This document shows, piece by piece, positions 47,296 through 59,840 of a stretch of DNA of 64,000 nt. The position numbers and the translations under genes were made by a program. The first letter of the stretch is position 1. Each line of letters opens with the position of its first letter. Source of the stretch: Coprinus comatus (Eukaryota; Basidiomycota; Agaricomycetes; Agaricales; Agaricaceae); assembly GCA_034638255.1 (NCBI GenBank), contig JAWPGT010000013.1, positions 124,001-188,000 of the forward strand, read 5' to 3'. The notes beneath the pieces were generated by a model. The model was given only the letters and a program-made list of their open reading frames with translations, searched no databases and was not told where the DNA came from.

Positions 47296-49212
47296 CTAAC
47301 GAGGGCCAGAATTTGATGAAGAATGGGAGACCGCTGGTGGAAGAGGATGAGTAGGTCGCTGTGATGAATGGTGAGGTGGCTTGACAGTATCTTCAGGTTT
47401 AGGTTTAGGAACAACACCATCTAAACCGATGTATCCATAGGCTCTGCCAAACTCTTTGATCATTGCCTTGCCCATCAAGCATACCCAGCCCAATCCCTCT
47501 CCAGTAATCAACTGGCCTGGCCAGAACAACTCGCCTTCTTCATCCTCGAAGTCCGGTTCGTGCTCTTCGTTATGTGAAAGGGTACTGTGAACCATTCTAG
47601 CGAATGTTCTAGGGAAGTGGCGGGCCATGATCGGAAGATTCAAGGTATTCTGAGCTTCAAGCATGAAAGCAGCGCTGTTCTTGTAGGAGTTGGTGAGATC
47701 TCTAAGACTCCATATCATATTGATATCAATCGGCTCCGTGACTTTTGATGCAGCGTCCAAGTATGATTCAGGCGGTGGCGCTGGGTTTTCACGAACCTTG
47801 CGAGGTAAGAGGTTAAGAGGAAATGTCCCTGAGGCAGGACGAGCTTGACGAGGGGGCGGATTTTGTTGTGTTGAGGCAGGACGGACGGCAACGTTTGGTG
47901 TGCTTCCATCACGAGTGGTAGGCGTTGAGTTCGCACTATTAGTTGGAGCAATGCTGGCTGGTGAAGGAAGCATAGGAGGTGTTCCCTGTGACTTGCCGGA
48001 TAGTAGACCAGCATTGCCACCCAAAACTGTACCCTGATCGACTTCCTGGATCGCAGTGTCGATGTCAGATTTCGCTTGTTCAACGACCTTGTTGATCCCA
48101 GGATCAAGGTCAAACCGCACACCGTAAAGCATTTTACGTCCGTTGATGAATGCTTGGATCATATAGCTGCCAAGAGTGTGAAACAATTTACAGATGGTGA
48201 AAAGACAACCCGCTTACATCAATCCAATAAACGCTTTTTCAGCGTCATTGATAGCATCTTCTGCTTCCCATTTGGATTTACACCATTGGAGAAATGCCTC
48301 AATAGTGGTCCATGTCTCCTTGGCACAGGTTTTGCGACAGTAATCTCTGGACCAAATAGAATATGTAAAGCAAACAAGTGCATCCACTAATTCAAGTCGA
48401 GCTATAAGACCTCCATGTTTGTGATAGGGTGAGTTGATTGGTGGGGGATCTGGAAGAGGACGGTATTCCTTGTGGGTAGGAGGGTAGGTTGACCAAAAAC
48501 GGGCATCTCCGGAATACTTAAGCATACGACCAGCATTATGGTATCTGTCATGCAGGCGATCGAAGTTCGGTATCGTAGGTTTACCCCGCTTGGGTCTACG
48601 GATGGGTACAGTGTTCGGAGGGAGAACACCATAATTTGCTGCGGACCCGCGTGTGTGGTGAGGGGGATCCTCTCTGACCTCACCGTCTTCACAGGGTTCA
48701 GATCGGGAAGATGATGCAGTGACAGGAATAGGATTGAAGGCACGCAAATGTAGAGGAGGCTGTAAAAGGCCGGCGGAAGTGTGAGTTGATGGCTGGTTAA
48801 GATGAGGGGGTGGGAGCTGATGGGGCGGAGGTAGCTGTTGGGAAATTGTACGCTCAGAGACTGAGGTTGTTCGGGGACGTTTTACGTGCTCAGAGTCAAG
48901 CGACGAGTCTGATTTCCGCTTGTTGCCGGGTGCGGGAGAGCTTGGTCGCGAACAAGGGGGCGATAGAGGCAGGTTGTGTGAGAGAGGGGGTGGAATATCA
49001 ATAAGCATCTATTTGGATGGTAAGCACGATCAGTGCATATAGGCAGTCATAACAACTAACCTCGAGTGAGTGCATGAGCTCAGAGCGGGTCCATCTCCTG
49101 AAGGGTGGGTAAGTGGAGCGGGGTAGGGTGAGATGGAGAACACTGACCGTTTCTTTTGTCTGGCAGACGACGACGAGGATGCCGAGGACGACGCAGCAGA
49201 CGGCGGAGGCAT
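47296..49212 (-). CDS. Unknown basidiomycete-type protein
   Basis: Not a family I can name. Exons 49212-49148, 49097-49061, 49008-48218 and 48166-47296 give 1764 bases, 587 residues. The start ATG at 49212 gives a Ser-rich leader; an in-frame ATG at 49299 is also open. The short exon 2 (RRWTRSELMHSLEM) resembles a DNA- or protein-binding helix. A proline/serine-rich region follows. The best conserved-looking block is FDRLHDRYHNAGRMLKYSGD, LVDALVCFTYSIWSRDYCRK, WTTIEAFLQWCKSKWEAEDA, which is helical and rich in W, Y and C. The C-terminal half has WSLRDLTNSYKNSAAFMLEA and LPIMARHFPRTFARMVHSTL, again helical. A nuclear regulatory protein is likely but unproven. It stands alone in the gene-poor region. 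Confidence 0.72.
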
Positions 49213-50153
49213 GAGGGGAGATTGGGGCGATGGTGGTGGGAAGAGGAAAGGGCAATGGCGCTCCAGCCAGCGCAACAATGCAAGTGAGAAACCGCACACT
49301 CAGTCACACAAAGATCGGAGATCCACTGTCCACATCGGGCACAGTCACAGGTCACACCCTCCGGTCTCGCCGTCCGGTCCTCCCCCACTCCAGTCCGAAG
49401 TTTTGTCGTCGACAGCCAGAGCAGACGTAACATTCCATCACTCACTTCCTCAAGACAGTTACTCCGGAACCCCCACCGATTAACATCCAGGCCCCAATCA
49501 CCGACCCAAAGATCATCCGCAATCCCATGATCCCACTCACTATAGGCACTCTCTACGGCGGAGAATACACTACACCGAAACTGCGACTACAGTATTTTTG
49601 CTGTCCTTCAAGCTTCACTATATGGCGGTCACCATTGTGGGGACATTCAAAGCACCGCCGAAACGGACAGGACAACAAGAACCACCTGATCCTAGCGTGT
49701 GGTATTACCCATAACTTTCATGTTCATGATGGATTCCATTCGCTTAATGAGGTTCACTGTCCGTGTAACGCATGCTTCAAATCCACTTATCTCAACTCTT
49801 AAATTGTGCCAAGTCCCTATCTTATCACAACCTCACTCTGTACCAACTAACAAAATTGGTTGACCTCAAATATACCTACTTTTCTCGTCTTCGGTACTTT
49901 GAGTGCGCAATCACCGGTAACCGAGCTTCTTGTTTACGGATCCACAGCGCCCTCGTATCCGTGAAACGCATCCGCGAAACCACGACTACAATGACAATGA
50001 CGGATTCTGTATACAACACTTCGATTTGTGGTGGCAAGTGTACAATGCGCCGCGGGAGTGACTTGCAGTCACAAAAGCTATAGTTTGTTGCCTTGGTCAT
50101 TGTTCCCTGATATAAAACTACTCAATCACCCCTGAACTCCTCGAAATCAATTG

Positions 50154-50650
50154 TTATAGTCGTGGCTTGGATTGTGAACAAGACCCTACTAAAACCTGAC
50201 CAGCCACGCTAGAAAAATTCCGGAGGCCGGACACTGTAGAATATTCAAGATTCAAATAATACTCCGTGTCAGTTGGATCATCACCAAGAGATATATGTAC
50301 AATATTTCCTAAATAGCGACCAGATACACCACCTTTCTCTATGCCAAATTGCGGCATTTCAATCCAAGTACATATTCAGGGACCGTCGAGTCCCGCCAGT
50401 GAGACGATACATCCATTGATGTAAACATCTCCCTAAATAGATCCTTTGTCATAGGATCAAAGTATCCAGCCCCCTCATGAGGCAAATTAGTCATTTGGCT
50501 AGTTGAGCGTTGGAATTTACCATACGTCGTATCATGCTCTAAATGCATTAATTCTGAATACACTCCGAAGGTAAATATACCTATCTTGTTGTTTAACTCT
50601 ATCCTATATAGCGCAACTAGAAGTACGATGTTGTCTCCCAAATATCCCAA
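50154..50650 (-). pseudogene. Possible broken gene fragment
   Basis: Two adjacent minus frames look like one protein. The first includes GAGYFDPMTKDLFREMFTSM and EYVLGL; the second includes MPQFGIEKGGVSGRYLGNIV, HISLGDDPTDTEYYLNLEYS and ends at the stop at 50154. They join only if one base is added near 50340, and no intron fits. Composition is protein-like, with regular charged and hydrophobic alternation. I do not recognise the family. It could be a real exon pair mis-seen, a relic, or a sequencing indel. Confidence 0.33.
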
Positions 50651-52773
50651 ATGCTGTGTTATTATTGTGTCCTACTATTTCCCCGAGTCAACCCATTCTT
50701 ATGTACAACTTGCCCGCCACACCCGCCACATCGGACGATTCCAATCATCATATTGCTGTGTCTGTTCTCTATCACCCACGACTCATCCAAATACAATTAA
50801 GACTTAATCTTAACAAATGTACACGGAAGAGAATTTCCGTTTGAGAGGGACTCGCTTGGCATCATAATTTGAAAGGTCACATCAGAGTCCATCGAATAAG
50901 TATCATTAATCTGTCATTAATCATTTCTGGAGGCCTGCTTAATTACTGCCACAAATGATTATTCACAAATGGAATCATCAAGCGGCCCCACTGCTAGTGA
51001 ATGACTATAAAGAACCATAAGAATCATGGTATAGTAGGTCGCCACAAAGTTGAACATTGAACTGTCATCCTCAAACCCGGCATGGGAACCACTGCAATGG
51101 GTGGCGAGTCAGACCTGACACGACAAGATAACTAATACACATATCAACGTTACTAAAGCAGTGAAATACGTTGCTAGTTGTTAATCATAAGGGACATCGG
51201 ATTTGAGCAAGGATACAAGCAGGTTCAGGGTCTCCGAACTAGAAGAAGCCATCTATGTTTGATCGATATAGATATATACTGCTTCTTAATGTGGTTTGTA
51301 CGACCTTATGTACATAAAAGCTAGGTCGATATCCAGGGTTGTAGAATGTGTTTGTGACACTTATCGAAAGGCCATGCAAGAAGTGCTTCTGTGTGGTTGG
51401 AAATCCGAAACTAGTTCAAATATAGCATTTAGATGTGACACAGCAACTTAACAGCAAGTGTTGCAAATACCATGAGGAGTTTCCGAGTCAGACTGAAGCT
51501 GCTTATACGGTCTGGCACGGACAAGATGACTGCCTAAATTGGATGTGCCAAAAATAATTTCAATGCAGTTCCAGAGAACGAAGAATGTTAATAATTCCGT
51601 GCCCAAAGGACAACAAGCAAGTTAAGAATGAATCATACAGGCTGCTTTCGGGTATTACAGTACCAATAACTATAATGATCTCATGCACTCGGCATAACTC
51701 TGTCAGCGACAGTAGAGTCATGGAATGTAAACTGTAGGGTCATTGGATGATACACAAGATCTAGGTTACTAATCACTTACCGGAAGTACTAAACACAGGA
51801 AGATGAAACACGATTTGTTACTAGCTCACGTATCTCCGTCCCATGGTTGAGGGCTATTACGGGCTATTCTATTCCTTCATTCCACATTAGAGAACGTGTG
51901 AGAACAAGAAGTAAAAACTACATACAAAACTCAACTAATAACATACAGTTCAGGGCGAGACCTTGTGAATGGACTTTTACTGAGGATTCTCGAATAGACA
52001 AGTTTCGTTATATTCAGTTTCAATCTATCTTGAGCAACTTAACAATCACCTGGTCAAATGGTTGGTTGGACCTGGGCGTTAATAAGGGGATCAATCCGCC
52101 AATCATCAGTTAGTTAAGTATCCCGAGAACATGTTTTCCACCGGGCATCCCCTGCTTGCTGATGCTTGTTGGTTTACTACGAAAGTCCCTACCATCTAAC
52201 AATCCAAACTCCAAAACTTCAAACATACTTACTGTTTGACCAAGTCGAGTTTTCAACACATCAGTCACTAGTCACTACTATCCTTCCCGGTCTCATTTCC
52301 GGCCAACCGGAAACACAAAAAACCAGATTTAGCACAGCATGTCACGAACCCGAATTCCATCCCCGGCGCCTCCGAGAACAAAAAAAAAACAAATTAAAAA
52401 CAAAATATGATGAAAAAGGGCGGCCAACAGTTTGAAATTGAACGTTGTCAAACCAACTGTAATAAAAAAACAAGACCACTGTCAGTGCTGGCACAGCGAT
52501 ACGCAAAATAAAAACAAGTCATTGTAATAATATACAATAACTTGATACATGCTGTGCTCAGTGCTACACAAAAGACCGTGAAAAAGTACTCGTGCTGTCT
52601 AACGAACGAATTGCCAATATTTATTGCCAAGTAGATTTCCGGCAAACAATGATATAACTACCAACCATCTAGGCACACTATGTTCCTCGGAGGGAACCAA
52701 GTTCAACAAATAGGGCTAAAACAGCCTCATGCAACTTTTCTCCAACACCATGGATAGTGAGTGTTGTATTTGA

Positions 52774-53007
52774 CTATTTACTTATCAAGCCCATAACACA
52801 AGTCGAATCATCGATATCCTGAATGGAATGGATAACCCGCGGAGGGTCTAACTTTTCAAAATTTAAAACATGAATGATTCGTAAATTACATGAAAAGAAC
52901 ATGATCGGATTGCGGTCTTTAGAAGGGGTAGTGTATGTGCCAGACTCCAGTTGGCACCACACCCAGAAATCTGGCGGAATCAATATCGCCAAGAATATCA
53001 ATATCAC
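52774..53007 (-). pseudogene. Possible C-terminal coding remnant
   Basis: A minus frame reads PPDFWVWCQLESGTYTTPSK, FFSCNLRIIHVLNFEKLDPP and ends VMGLISK before the stop. The style resembles the C-terminal part of fungal F-box-type proteins, but no upstream exon was found. Confidence 0.22.
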
Positions 53008-53334
53008 AGTTGTAAAGTTTAAATGGTCTACGGAGAAATAATTTTTTCAGGTTATCAAGTTCCAAAGAGAAAAAAAAACAAGGGAGGAGATGAACATGAC
53101 CATGAGATCACTTGTATATATTAAGTAGTACCAGGTACAACTATAACTGGTGACAAGTGCCAGTGAAAAAAATCCGCCGTGGCAGGTGACATGCAACCGC
53201 ATCATCTGGACATCATATTACAAGTTCTTTCAACAAAATCAGTCTTCTACTCATTCCTTCGTTTCTTTCCACTAATCATAGGATGATTGATATCAACGAT
53301 TTGCGATAAGTCATTTTGAACTTCGAAGTTCCAG

Positions 53335-53357
53335 CCCCCCCCCCCCCCCAAAAAAAA
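53335..53357. repeat. C15A8 homopolymer pair
   Basis: Fifteen C followed by eight A in non-coding sequence. Its length is likely to be variable and error-prone. Confidence 0.9.
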
Positions 53358-56300
53358 GGATCATGGGCCATGGTAATCAAAAATCAACTTTCAATAAGTA
53401 TAAACAGTAGTCCCACTGTACCAGTTTTAATAAATATGCTATACCCGAAAGGAAACCATCTGATCTCATCACTTTTTTTCTTCGGCAGTTGTTCGGCAGA
53501 CTTAATATCTTTTTTATATATCAAACATCTTTCGGAACCTGAGCTAAAAGTACACACGTTAACTTAACTCACATATATCAATCTCATTTAGATAACGATT
53601 GTACGAGAGTGGAGAGATAAGACCCTTTATTATTTGGAAAAACAATGCACTGAGGAGCAATATTATATGCAGATTATATGTACATACGAGTTCACTGAGC
53701 ACTGGTACTACTCGCCGCTGATACTTATCAAATTCTAAACTTGAATACAGTTTTAAAAAAAAACATCCGAAAAGCCGAATGGTTCGATGATGCGATGTGC
53801 CGAGACCATAGGGGAGAGGTCCGCCTCCATAGCCGTACGGCCACAGTAGGCCACAGTATAACAAAGGGTATCAATATACATACACCGATATCAAAACATA
53901 GAAGGGTGGTTGACACGAGAGATTAATGTGTCCGCCGTTGGCACGGAACATTGATCATTTGACTTGCAAGTCTCTCCTCCTGACAAGTGACAATCAAACT
54001 TTCAATGTACTTGTATAGTATCCGCCTTTCGACATATCAATATCAGTATATCTGATGAAACGGATGCTTTTTTGACATTGGATTGTCTTGAAAGAGCAGG
54101 AGAATAAACATTAACACCACGGATGGTGTATCTTTGATAAACTCTAAGATTTTAAGTTAGGCTCAGGTAGTCAGTCTCCCTTCGATTTCAATTGTTCAGG
54201 TGCTCCGCCTTAAATCTCTCATTGGGACTCAATGTAGTTGAGTGACCCACGCCGCACGGGCTTTACAGTTCATTTCCAGGAACGACCCTGACTGCCTTGA
54301 AACATGAACATCATAAGCATCACTTTGGAAATCTTACAATACACTTCCAACTTTGAGTTTGGTTCGAGTGGCTCAGGCCCTTAGTAGTTCAAGCGAGGGT
54401 TATTATTAAAAGCCCCAGCCCCAGGAAAGTGGGGTATATATATGATGCTTACATTAATCGGACAGAACTCGGGCTCCCAAAAAAGCTGGGGAAGTTTATA
54501 TACAAGTACTAGTAACCAATCAACTAAAAAGCTCACTCAAGAAGAACATATTAAATATCCACTATATCCGGAGAAAAAAATGTAAATGGGGCACATCACA
54601 TCGTGGCGCGCGGCACAAGTGACAAAAGCTAAGCGTCCAAGCGAAGCCATATCCGAGTAAAGTTGGATCATATAGTCTCATATAGTAGTAAGTAATATAT
54701 AACAACTCTCTTCCAACTACTAGTAAATTCGCAAGTTGAAACTCCGGGTTAATGAAACTCTTACTTTTTTTTTACCTCATAAGTTATGACAGTGAGAAGT
54801 TTATTATATCGTTTGAATCGCTTTAAGCGATGTTCCCCAAAGCCTGAAAAGAAGAACTCGACATTCTATTTTGTCCATTAGTTCTTAAAAGTTCATTAGT
54901 CACACATACAACCGTAGGTAAATATCCGAAGTACTACTAATATAAATAATTATATGTGGGACCACCTCGAACGAATATCAAAATGTAAGCTATGGCCCAT
55001 GACAACCGGCGAATGCCATTCATTCATAGACGTAGATGTCTGGACCATACTTCTTTCAACCACAGATGTACAGGGTGCATCATTCTGGTTCTGGTCCCAG
55101 TGGACCAGTACACTATATGGATATGTAATGACGCACCCTGTGGTAGACTTTCTCGAAAAACATCAAAGATCCTGTCACACGAAGAAAGTAGTAAGTAATA
55201 CGTACGAAACTTGAGGACATCGACATCGACAGTTAAGAATTGATCATGAGAACTTATGTGAGGTCTCTGTCAATCGGATTAACTGTCGTGTATTGTCACA
55301 AATGGTAAAAATAAAGTCGAGGGATGAAGATCCAAAGGTATGAAGAATGCCTGGGATAAGCATCGCAAAAACAGAAACGCTGAGGGACTTCGGCACCGCC
55401 GAAATCATCACGCCTCGACCCACCTTCTCCCCCTTTCCACCCCTTTTTTCGTACCTAGTACAATAGTATATATATATAGCATTAGCACAGGTGTAGGGGC
55501 ACTATCGCAACACAAACGCTGCATAGGTGCTATCCTCACTGATTTATCACCGAATATCTATTTCAATATCTAAATCTATTAGCCGTCTAATATTGAAACG
55601 TTTGGACGTCGTCGGTTTGAGTATCCTAACTAGACCATCGTCTCCCACAAGTCCAAACCCCCGGACCGCGGGTTAATTCAAATTCAACTTCCTGATGTCT
55701 CATTTTCTTCTGTTTGATATTTAAAGAAAGAGGAGAAAATGCGGGTGGTCACACAAAACGGAAGCCTCCGAGAAATCTAAGCATAAGCCGAGGAACCGTA
55801 ACAATCTCGTAACTAGAATCGTAACAAAATCTAAGTCAAATCTTTCCCAGTACTCTGGTACAAAAAAAAAAGTCCACGAACATCAATGCGTCACTCATGA
55901 CAAATCCAACCAGATAGAAGTACATCCCCCCAAAACTACATCCCCCAAAAACTAAGAGCTTCTGGACCATTATGGGGGAGTTAATGTACAGCCCTCCAAG
56001 CGCGAAGTTCTTTTGGTCACTTGATTGAACAAACCATATGATGCCGCATGTTTCTCAAAGAACATCAAATGCGAACGTGGCTATCACTAACGTGCCCGAA
56101 AACAATCACATTTTCCTCGAGGGTTATCAGCAAAAAGTACCTCCTCAAACGGAGGACAAAGAGAGTATAGGATCTTCTGAGTGGATCCCATACAAAGATC
56201 ACAAGGTGCCTGTGACGACATTGGGTATCCAGACCACGTGAAGTGAGGTCACGTTCCGCGACGCGTCCATGATCTAATTATAGCAGATACTTGAGTACGC

Positions 56301-56563
56301 GACCACTAAAACTCCGCCGCTTGAACGGCTCTTTCATGGCACAAACTGTACACTTTGTTATTACAACACTGTATCAGAAGCAAGCAATACGAGACAGTAA
56401 TTGTAAAGAAAGGTATAGGGGGAGAAAAAATGGATGGTGGTGACAAAATAGTGATAGAGATTGATTAATGTAAGGGATGCAAAAAGACTAAGCGAGAGAA
56501 AGCTATGACAATGGATCGGACAGATAGACAGGCGGACAAGGAGATGGAGTCGGAGAAAAGAAA

Positions 56564-56566
<3 letters not shown>

Positions 56567-56613
<47 letters not shown>
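56567..56613. repeat. AG dinucleotide microsatellite
   Basis: About 23 AG units, 150 bases downstream of the stop of the next minus-strand gene, probably inside or just after its 3' UTR (CT repeats on the sense strand). Confidence 0.95.
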
Positions 56614-56616
<3 letters not shown>

Positions 56617-56760
56617 AAAGAGATGAAAAGAGACCAGTGAAACGATATAGTACAATATTCAACTAAAGCTGTTGTTTGATTTACGTTCTTCCTTCCGTCC
56701 CCTGAATGAGTTAATGCAAGAAATGAAACAAATAGATCGATCGAAGAGAGATGAGACTCG

Positions 56761-58168
56761 TCATAGTTTTCTCTTTGTTCTTTGGGCTCCATTACGTGCA
56801 GCCTGCTTTCCGGACTTTGTGTCAACATCCTTTAAAGTTTCCACGACGCGATAACGAGAGGCGCGGCCTCTAGTGACCATCCCCTCATCGTTGTCGGACT
56901 GAGATTCGATATCTTTATCCGCATCATCTGATGAATGTTTGCTCTTGTCGTTTTCAACTATTGTGGATGCAGATATGACGGAAGCAGAACGTCTGTTGGA
57001 TTGCGACGCTACTGCCGTTTGAGAGGAGGCATGAGAGATGGATCGATTGCGCGAATGAAGAGTTGAACTAGCGGGTGTATCTTGAACCGATACGGAAGAT
57101 GCGCGCGAGGAACTCGAAGGGGCCAATGCAGCAGCAGCCTTTCGATTTCTAGTGGTCATCCTGATGGGGACAACCTCATCTGTAGATGCTGCTTGGTGTT
57201 CCGTGGTATCAGCGAGGTGGGCTGAGATCTCGTGGGAATTATGCGGGGATGAGGCCAGGCCAGTCTTTGACTTTGTGGGTTTGGTGGAGGATTCGGCACC
57301 GGCGACTGCAGCTTTGCGAGTCGCTGTAGAAGGTAAAGGACTTGCGTGTACAGGGCCTTTGACCTTTTTTCTGGGAGGTTCCTCGATGATTTCATCTTCC
57401 TCGAGGCCGGGACTCTTTGAAGGCTCTCTGAAAGCGCCAGGATTGGGCTTACGCTTTCTGAGATTGAGTACTTTGGATGCGGCTGAGGATTTGGGTGGAA
57501 CTATTTTCCTGTACCAATCCTGGGATTCATAGTAATGACGATAGGTTGCACCGTGGTGATTGGCAAGAATTGGGAGGTACTCATTGGCACCATTCCAGGC
57601 CACTGGGGCACGGATAAGGGGTGGCTGATGTACTGTAGAAGAAGAAAGGAGTGAGATCTGAGCGTGATGCCGCGAGGCAAAGAAGGTGCTTACAGGCAAT
57701 ACGTGTTACAACCTCGGCTGTTTGGTCCTTTTTTTCGTCGCTCCAGAATATCCAATGTGCTGGATCGCTCGGCTTGTAAAAGACCTCGAGAGCGGCTAAG
57801 GCGAAGACGAGGTCGCTCTGTATAACTGGTTGTTTGAGAGAGGAGCGAGCCTCTTTGAGCACAAGCTGGACTGGTGGGTAGGCGGCGGAGAGAACATGAT
57901 CGTTCCCATCCGACCATACGCCAGGAGATATTTGAACCCTGCGGGGAACTGAGGTTGAGTAACTGGTGCTCTGGAGGTAGTTTCTGCGCTCCCCCCTGGT
58001 AGGGGCGTAAAGGGAGTAAGCAGTGATTGAGCGTGGCGAGGATTCCATTGTTGTTGAGCTATTGTGCGGAGGAGTATTGGAAACGGAAGCAGAGGATAAG
58101 AGAGCTACGTGAGTGGAGTGTGTAGCAGATAGGGCTGTAGAGGGATGTGGAGTACTGTACATGTACAC
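56761..58168 (-). CDS. Unknown protein, probably nuclear, with long disordered basic tail
   Basis: I do not recognise it. Two exons, 58168-57694 and 57632-56761, give 1347 bases, 448 residues. A second in-frame ATG at 58048 (MESSPRSITAYSLYAPTRGE) may be the real start and would give 408 residues. The folded-looking part spans the intron: VQISPGVWSDGNDHVLSAAY, VFALAALEVFYKPSDPAHWI, then RAPVAWNGANEYLPILANHH and YESQDWYRKIVPPK. The rest is S/K/R/E-rich with nuclear localisation-like blocks (PPRKKVKG, TTRNRKAAAA, TRGRASRYRV). A chromatin or transcription link would fit the tail, but no domain supports it. A TATA-like word lies about 140 bases upstream of the first ATG. Confidence 0.72.
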
Positions 58169-59840
58169 AGAGAGAGGTGTGGCTTTGAGAAGGAGGACGA
58201 GGGGGGGATGAGGGGAAAGGTAGAGGGGTGTTCGTTGTGTTGAGCGACGAGGAGATTGAGGAGGAGGGCGGGGATGACGTGCAGGAAGATGGGAGAGATG
58301 TGGGAAGACTTATAAACTGACTGCCTTGTGTCAAGACACAGGTGGACTCGGGTCACATTAAACACTCGATAAAGGCGCAAACTGCCTTTTTGGGCATTCC
58401 AGCCCTCGGCTCATAGCCCGTGTGAATTTCTCGTCCTCGCCCATTGTCCCTGTCGTCCAGTGTCAGCCTAATCGCTCATTAAGCCACCGTGCGTACGCCT
58501 TGCCGCAGCAGCCAGCCAAATAGCAGCGTTGCAGGACGTGTGCAGCGAAGGGCAGCAGAGATCACTGGAGAGATCACTTAATCTAGTCCGAGATCTACAA
58601 CAGGTAGTGGCCGATCCGGTCTACTTCCTGATATATCCAACCATCAGTCGCCTCCTCTGCCCTCCTCTCCCGACTCCCTCGCTCCGCACCACCAGGACTC
58701 TTTCTGTCCGCCGAATATTGCTCATAGACACTACTCTGCCAAACACATATTCTTAATTTAATTTAAAAAATATTATTATCACATCCCCCTCGTGTTTGAT
58801 CAACTTTGTCCCGCCCTTGCGTGACTGCCACCCTCCCGCCGCTCAGGGCATTGTCACAGTCCTTCTTCTATGAATTTATTGTATTCTCTAATGTCCAATG
58901 TCGCGTCTGGAACAACCAGAACAGCGCGGAGTACATAATCTCTGCTGATGGTGTATTCGCCACTCCGCTCAGGGAGGGGAGGCATTGGAAGAGCCTCCTA
59001 CAAAATAATCAGGATCTTTTAATCGCTTTGACAAGAAACTATCTCCTACCTCGCATTGTTCCAAGTGTCCTAAAACAACAAGCTGACAAAACTTGTCGCG
59101 CACCCAAGAACTACTCCTTGGATTAACACAAAGTGAAACGTCCACAAGCACGGCCCGATCCCCGTCTGCTAGAGCCACGAGTCCCGATACGGCTTCATAC
59201 CAAAGCATCCTACATAATCCAAACAGTTGATGCATCTTCCTATAATAGGTTTGGTAGGCCAATATGACACCAACCTTCCAACCAATCGAAGCTTCTTTCC
59301 AACCAGTCTCGCACTGACACTCCTCAGCGCTACCGGTATACCATGCTCTGGTTGCGACATTTACCTCGGTATCAATGCCTTCTGGTCAGATTTCGAGCTC
59401 GCTTATATGATCTGGCGCTAGCGTCCAATTAAGATAGCTGTGAAGTGCGGGACAGAAGGGGGGGTGGGGGACCCTGTCCATATTCACATATTTGATTAAA
59501 TCAAGCACGTGGAAATATCTGCCAAGCCCCCCGCAGCATATATGTATAGTCCTCGTCCAAATTCGGACAATTACATCATTCTAAGAATAGATCACCAATC
59601 ACATCATTATGATTTCACTTCCCGCCACACTGTTGGATATTCAATTATACAAAAAGGCAAAGAAATTGGCAAGTACTATTAGACTAATAGGAGAAACATA
59701 TAATGACGGAGTTGTTGGAGGGTTTCCTAGGTTTATGTATATAAGTAGAACGAAAAATCATTACCCCCTATTGTATTTCTCAACAAGTGAATTGCCACTT
59801 GCATCATATCGCAATCGCCTCACTTCACCTCACTTCCTCT
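58169..59840. other. Intergenic stretch, 1.7 kb, no gene seen
   Basis: Promoter side of the gene at 58168 and 3' side of the velvet gene. Short plus frames (58806-59126, 59227-59421, 59609-59902) have no recognisable domain and no supporting splice pattern. Confidence 0.42.

Larger units (their letters stand above)
49213..56760. other. Gene-poor stretch, 7.5 kb
   Basis: No complete gene could be built on either strand over 7.5 kb, while the left two thirds of the window average about one gene per 2.2 kb. It contains short broken protein-like frames (50154-50650, 52774-53007), a C15A8 run, an AG microsatellite at its right end and AT-rich spacer. I saw no reverse transcriptase, transposase, terminal repeats or target duplication, but old diverged elements could not be excluded by eye. 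Confidence 0.5.

Noticed and set aside
46911..47420. 169-codon minus frame
   Set aside because: It overlaps the real C-terminal exon of the 47296-49212 gene in another frame and its 3' region; the composition is not protein-like.
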